DNA of 8,329 bases. It comes from Acidilobaceae archaeon UBA158 (GTDB taxonomy: Archaea; Thermoproteota; Thermoprotei_A; Sulfolobales; Acidilobaceae). The DNA is taken from positions 10,033 through 18,361 of the forward strand of contig DAXV01000035.1 in the NCBI GenBank assembly GCA_002506595.1. Reading direction: 5' to 3'. Each line of letters opens with the position of its first letter. Within the stretch, counting starts at the first letter, position 1. Positions 6,431-8,329 of this stretch are shown piece by piece. Both the position numbers and the translations under genes were made by a program. The notes beneath the pieces were generated by a model. It saw only the letters and a program-made list of their open reading frames with translations, had not been told where the DNA came from and did no database searches.

Positions 6431-7960
6431 TTATTTACTTTGATAAACAATATTTCCATCAATAATCGTCATTACTACTCTATTATTAAGATAATCTTTT
6501 ATGGGATCTTTATCTAATATAGCTAAGTCTCCTTTCTTTCCTATTTTAATGCTTCCCAAATCTTCCCTATCTATAGCTACAGCTGATTTTTGTGTGTACG
6601 CGATATAGGCCTCTTGTATAGTCAAAGATTCGTGCATTGTGTATTTACTTAATTCTATGTTTTGATTTGATCCTCTATTCAAGGCAGCATCTATTGTTAA
6701 GAAAGGATCAATCGGCTCAACTGGTGCATCTGTAGAAAAAGCTATCTCTAATCCATGATTTATTAAAGATTTAAAAGGATAAACCCATTTTGCCCTTTTT
6801 ACTCCTAACCTATTTATAACCCAAAAATCAGAAATTATAAAATGTGGCTGAACCACAATTATTGGATTTACCTTAGCTAATTCGTTTAACTGATTTTCTC
6901 TTATTATTGAAGCGTGTTCTATTCTATTTCCTTTCCCGCATTTTTTATAAACATCAATTACATTATCTAATGCAGCATCTCCAATTGCATGAATTGCAGT
7001 CTTTAAATTCAAATCTTTAGCTCTTAAGCAATTTTCCAAAAGTTGCTCCTTTTCCATAGCTATAAATCCTCTATTTTGAGGATCATCTTCATAAGGATAG
7101 CTTAAATATGCTGTTCTTGAGCCTAATGAACCATCGGAAAACAATTTTATTCCTTTTATTTGAAATAAATCATCATTTTTGATTTGCTTTGATTTATGCA
7201 TAATATCGCTATTCAAATACGCTGAGATTCTTATCTTAAGCTTATTTTCTGATCTTAACTCTAATATCGCAGAAAGGCTTTTTTCATCTACGCTCATGAA
7301 TCCAACTGAAGTTATACCCTTTGAAATTAATTCATCTTGAGCCAATTCTATTAGCTCCTTTTGTTCTTCGATATCTCTATTTTCTCTCATAAGTTTTCTT
7401 ATTTCATCAAAAGCCGTTTCCTTAATTATTCCAGATGCTTCATCATTAGGTAATTTTTCTATTCCATAAACCTCTTTATCAAAGCTGTAGAGAAATTTTA
7501 TTGCATTTTCATTTATTAAAGCAGAATGTAAATCAACTCTTGAAAATATTGCAGGCCTATTTTTGGTACAAGCATCTATATCATAATGATTAGGCCACCT
7601 TTTTTCTAAAAATTTTTCTTGATCCCATCCATGTCCATATATCCAATTTTTGAATTTTTCTTTTTTATTTTTTATTGCTTCGCATAATTCATTTATAGAT
7701 TTTACGTCTCTTAAATCTATTCCATTAATGTATTCTCCGAGTTCATCAATATGCATATGAGCATCAATAAATCCTGGAATAACATAATATTTATTTTTTA
7801 AATCTAAAATTTCAATATTTTCCTTTTTTGCATGATCTAATACCTTATCATTATCTCCTATAATTTCAATTTTGCCATCATTGATTAATAAAGAATTTGT
7901 TATTTGTACAGGGTTAAATGATGTATATATGAAACCATTAATCAATGCTAATGATCCCAT
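6431..7960 (-). CDS. Metal-dependent amidohydrolase, YtcJ type (amidohydrolase_3)
   Basis: This is a cytosolic metallohydrolase of the amidohydrolase superfamily, YtcJ/AepA/N-substituted formamide deformylase branch. It has 509 residues, close to the family's usual 520-550. The N-terminal beta-sandwich leads to the metal motif GFIDAHMHID (63-72, H68 and H70). The family signature GIKLFSDGSLGSRTA (270-284) carries Lys272, at the likely metal-bridging lysine position. AIHAIGDAA gives H324, RIEHA gives H349, and FSTDAPVEP gives D411, the catalytic Asp. The C-terminal GSIKIGKKGDLAILDKDP (469-486) returns to the sandwich domain. All expected ligands are present, so it should be active. The usual reaction is hydrolysis of an amide, formamide or related C-N bond; the true substrate is unknown in most members. 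GGTGA six bases before the ATG fixes the start. No signal peptide is seen. Confidence 0.92.
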   Translation of the reverse strand: MGSLALINGFIYTSFNPVQITNSLLINDGKIEIIGDNDKVLDHAKKENIEILDLKNKYYVIPGFIDAHMHIDELGEYINGIDLRDVKSINELCEAIKNKKEKFKNWIYGHGWDQEKFLEKRWPNHYDIDACTKNRPAIFSRVDLHSALINENAIKFLYSFDKEVYGIEKLPNDEASGIIKETAFDEIRKLMRENRDIEEQKELIELAQDELISKGITSVGFMSVDEKSLSAILELRSENKLKIRISAYLNSDIMHKSKQIKNDDLFQIKGIKLFSDGSLGSRTAYLSYPYEDDPQNRGFIAMEKEQLLENCLRAKDLNLKTAIHAIGDAALDNVIDVYKKCGKGNRIEHASIIRENQLNELAKVNPIIVVQPHFIISDFWVINRLGVKRAKWVYPFKSLINHGLEIAFSTDAPVEPIDPFLTIDAALNRGSNQNIELSKYTMHESLTIQEAYIAYTQKSAVAIDREDLGSIKIGKKGDLAILDKDPIKDYLNNRVVMTIIDGNIVYQSK

Positions 7961-7966
7961 TAGATT

Positions 7967-7971
7967 TCACC
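7967..7971 (-). promoter_or_regulatory. Shine-Dalgarno site of the amidohydrolase gene
   Basis: The minus strand reads GGTGA, followed by a six-base spacer and the ATG at 7960. It is a full match to the core archaeal SD and the clearest ribosome binding site in the window. It implies a leadered transcript, unlike most genes here. Confidence 0.7.
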
Positions 7972-8092
7972 AAAATGCATTCCACTTTATATTAATACAA
8001 CTAATTTTATTAAATTTTCTACTTTTTTCATCATTAAAGTTTTCTCTTTAGTTGTTAAACTATAACCAATTTATTTAGATATGTCTTTTCAT

Positions 8093-8164
8093 ATGAGGAG
8101 TATCTTTAAGGTCAGAGACATAAAAAGGCTTAGTTTAACACTCTTATGCTTATTACAGTTATAA
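8093..8164 (+). CDS. Possible tiny ORF (23 codons), doubtful
   Basis: The product would be a basic head (MRSIFKVRDIKR) followed by a hydrophobic stretch (LSLTLLCLLQL), then TAA. An in-frame ATG at 8081 would add four residues. A TATA-like TTAAACTATA at 8055-8064 would start a transcript near 8086. No SD precedes the ATG. It could be a small membrane-associated peptide, the remnant of a lost gene, or chance. I recognise no family. Confidence 0.15.
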   Translation: MRSIFKVRDIKRLSLTLLCLLQL

Positions 8165-8267
8165 CATCATTATCTTTTTCATAATTAATTTTTCTTATTT
8201 CTTTTTTAAATATTTAAAGATAAATATCTATAGGATAATTCATAAAAGATTAATTTACTTTATGTTA

Positions 8268-8274
8268 TTTAATA
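8268..8274 (+). promoter_or_regulatory. Candidate TATA box for the gene starting at 8301
   Basis: TTTAATA is centred 30 bases before the ATG at 8301, predicting a nearly leaderless transcript. The palindrome AGATATCT overlaps its downstream edge and could be an operator, though such a short AT-rich palindrome may be chance. Confidence 0.4.
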
Positions 8275-8300
8275 GATATCTTAAAATAAGTGAAAATAAA

Positions 8301-8329
8301 ATGGAAATTAAAAGTAAAAATTACGATGC
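8301..8329 (+). CDS. Probable start of a rightward gene cut by the window edge
   Basis: Nine complete codons, MEIKSKNYD, remain open to the edge. The support is a well-placed TATA-like box and a partial SD (GTGA at 8290-8293, seven bases before the ATG). Nothing can be said about the product. Confidence 0.4.

Larger units (their letters stand above)
7961..8300. other. 340-bp divergent spacer: promoters, palindromes, no firm gene
   Basis: This spacer separates the leftward amidohydrolase from the rightward gene at the edge. A minus-strand box AATTTAATAAAA (complement of about 8006-8017) fits a start near 7984 for the amidohydrolase. A perfect 14-base palindrome, TTTAAATATTTAAA, is at 8205-8218. 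An 8-base palindrome, AGATATCT, is at 8274-8281. AAAAGGCTTAG at 8124-8134 shares AGGCTTAG with the promoter block before the synthetase, but nothing after it matches. A 23-codon ORF (8093-8164) is described separately. No tRNA or other RNA gene fold was recognised. Confidence 0.5.

Noticed and set aside
8029..8036. ATGATGA on the minus strand as a C box of a C/D guide RNA, or start of a 15-codon ORF
   Set aside because: No CTGA D box is seen at a suitable distance, and the ORF (MMKKVENLIKLVVLI) has no other support.

Overview
The window is very A/T-rich and reads as a low-GC thermophilic or thermoacidophilic archaeon of the Thermoproteota (Crenarchaeota), perhaps Caldisphaera-like or Sulfolobales-like. 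The signs are TTTAAA/TTTATA-type TATA boxes about 27 bases before the likely transcript starts, very short leaders, Shine-Dalgarno (SD) sites of the GGTGA/GTGAT type, AGA/AGG and ATA codon use, a TTG start, and a KaiC/RAD55-like ATPase. The species name is inference only. There is no sign of tRNA, rRNA, CRISPR, insertion sequences or phage.

Left part (1-4244): the 5' part of a major facilitator superfamily (MFS) transporter runs leftward off the window edge (1-881, minus). It shares a divergent promoter region of about 95 bp with a rightward KaiC/RAD55-type ATPase (978-2360). A separate rightward gene follows, an AMP-forming acyl-CoA synthetase (2544-4244). The two rightward genes carry a nearly identical 18-base block (16 of 18 identical) just before their starts, which suggests shared control. 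The ATPase protein appears to be an internal duplication whose second half has lost its nucleotide-binding motifs.

Right part (4464-7960): three leftward genes lie convergent to the synthetase. From the 5' side they are a YtcJ-type amidohydrolase (6431-7960), an orphan multi-spanning membrane protein with a TTG start (5758-6324), and a complete MFS transporter (4464-5630). Gaps of 106 and 127 bp, each holding a TATA-like element, suggest separate transcripts rather than a tight operon.

Right edge (7961-8329): a 340-bp spacer holds AT-rich palindromes and a doubtful tiny ORF. It ends with the probable first codons of another rightward gene at 8301. Overall the genes suggest import or export of small molecules, hydrolysis of an amide or similar compound, and CoA activation of a carboxylic acid, with one regulatory-type ATPase. 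No direct pathway link between them can be proven from the sequence. Nothing here is a clear new defence or mobile system; the most unusual items are the half-dead ATPase and the shared promoter block.
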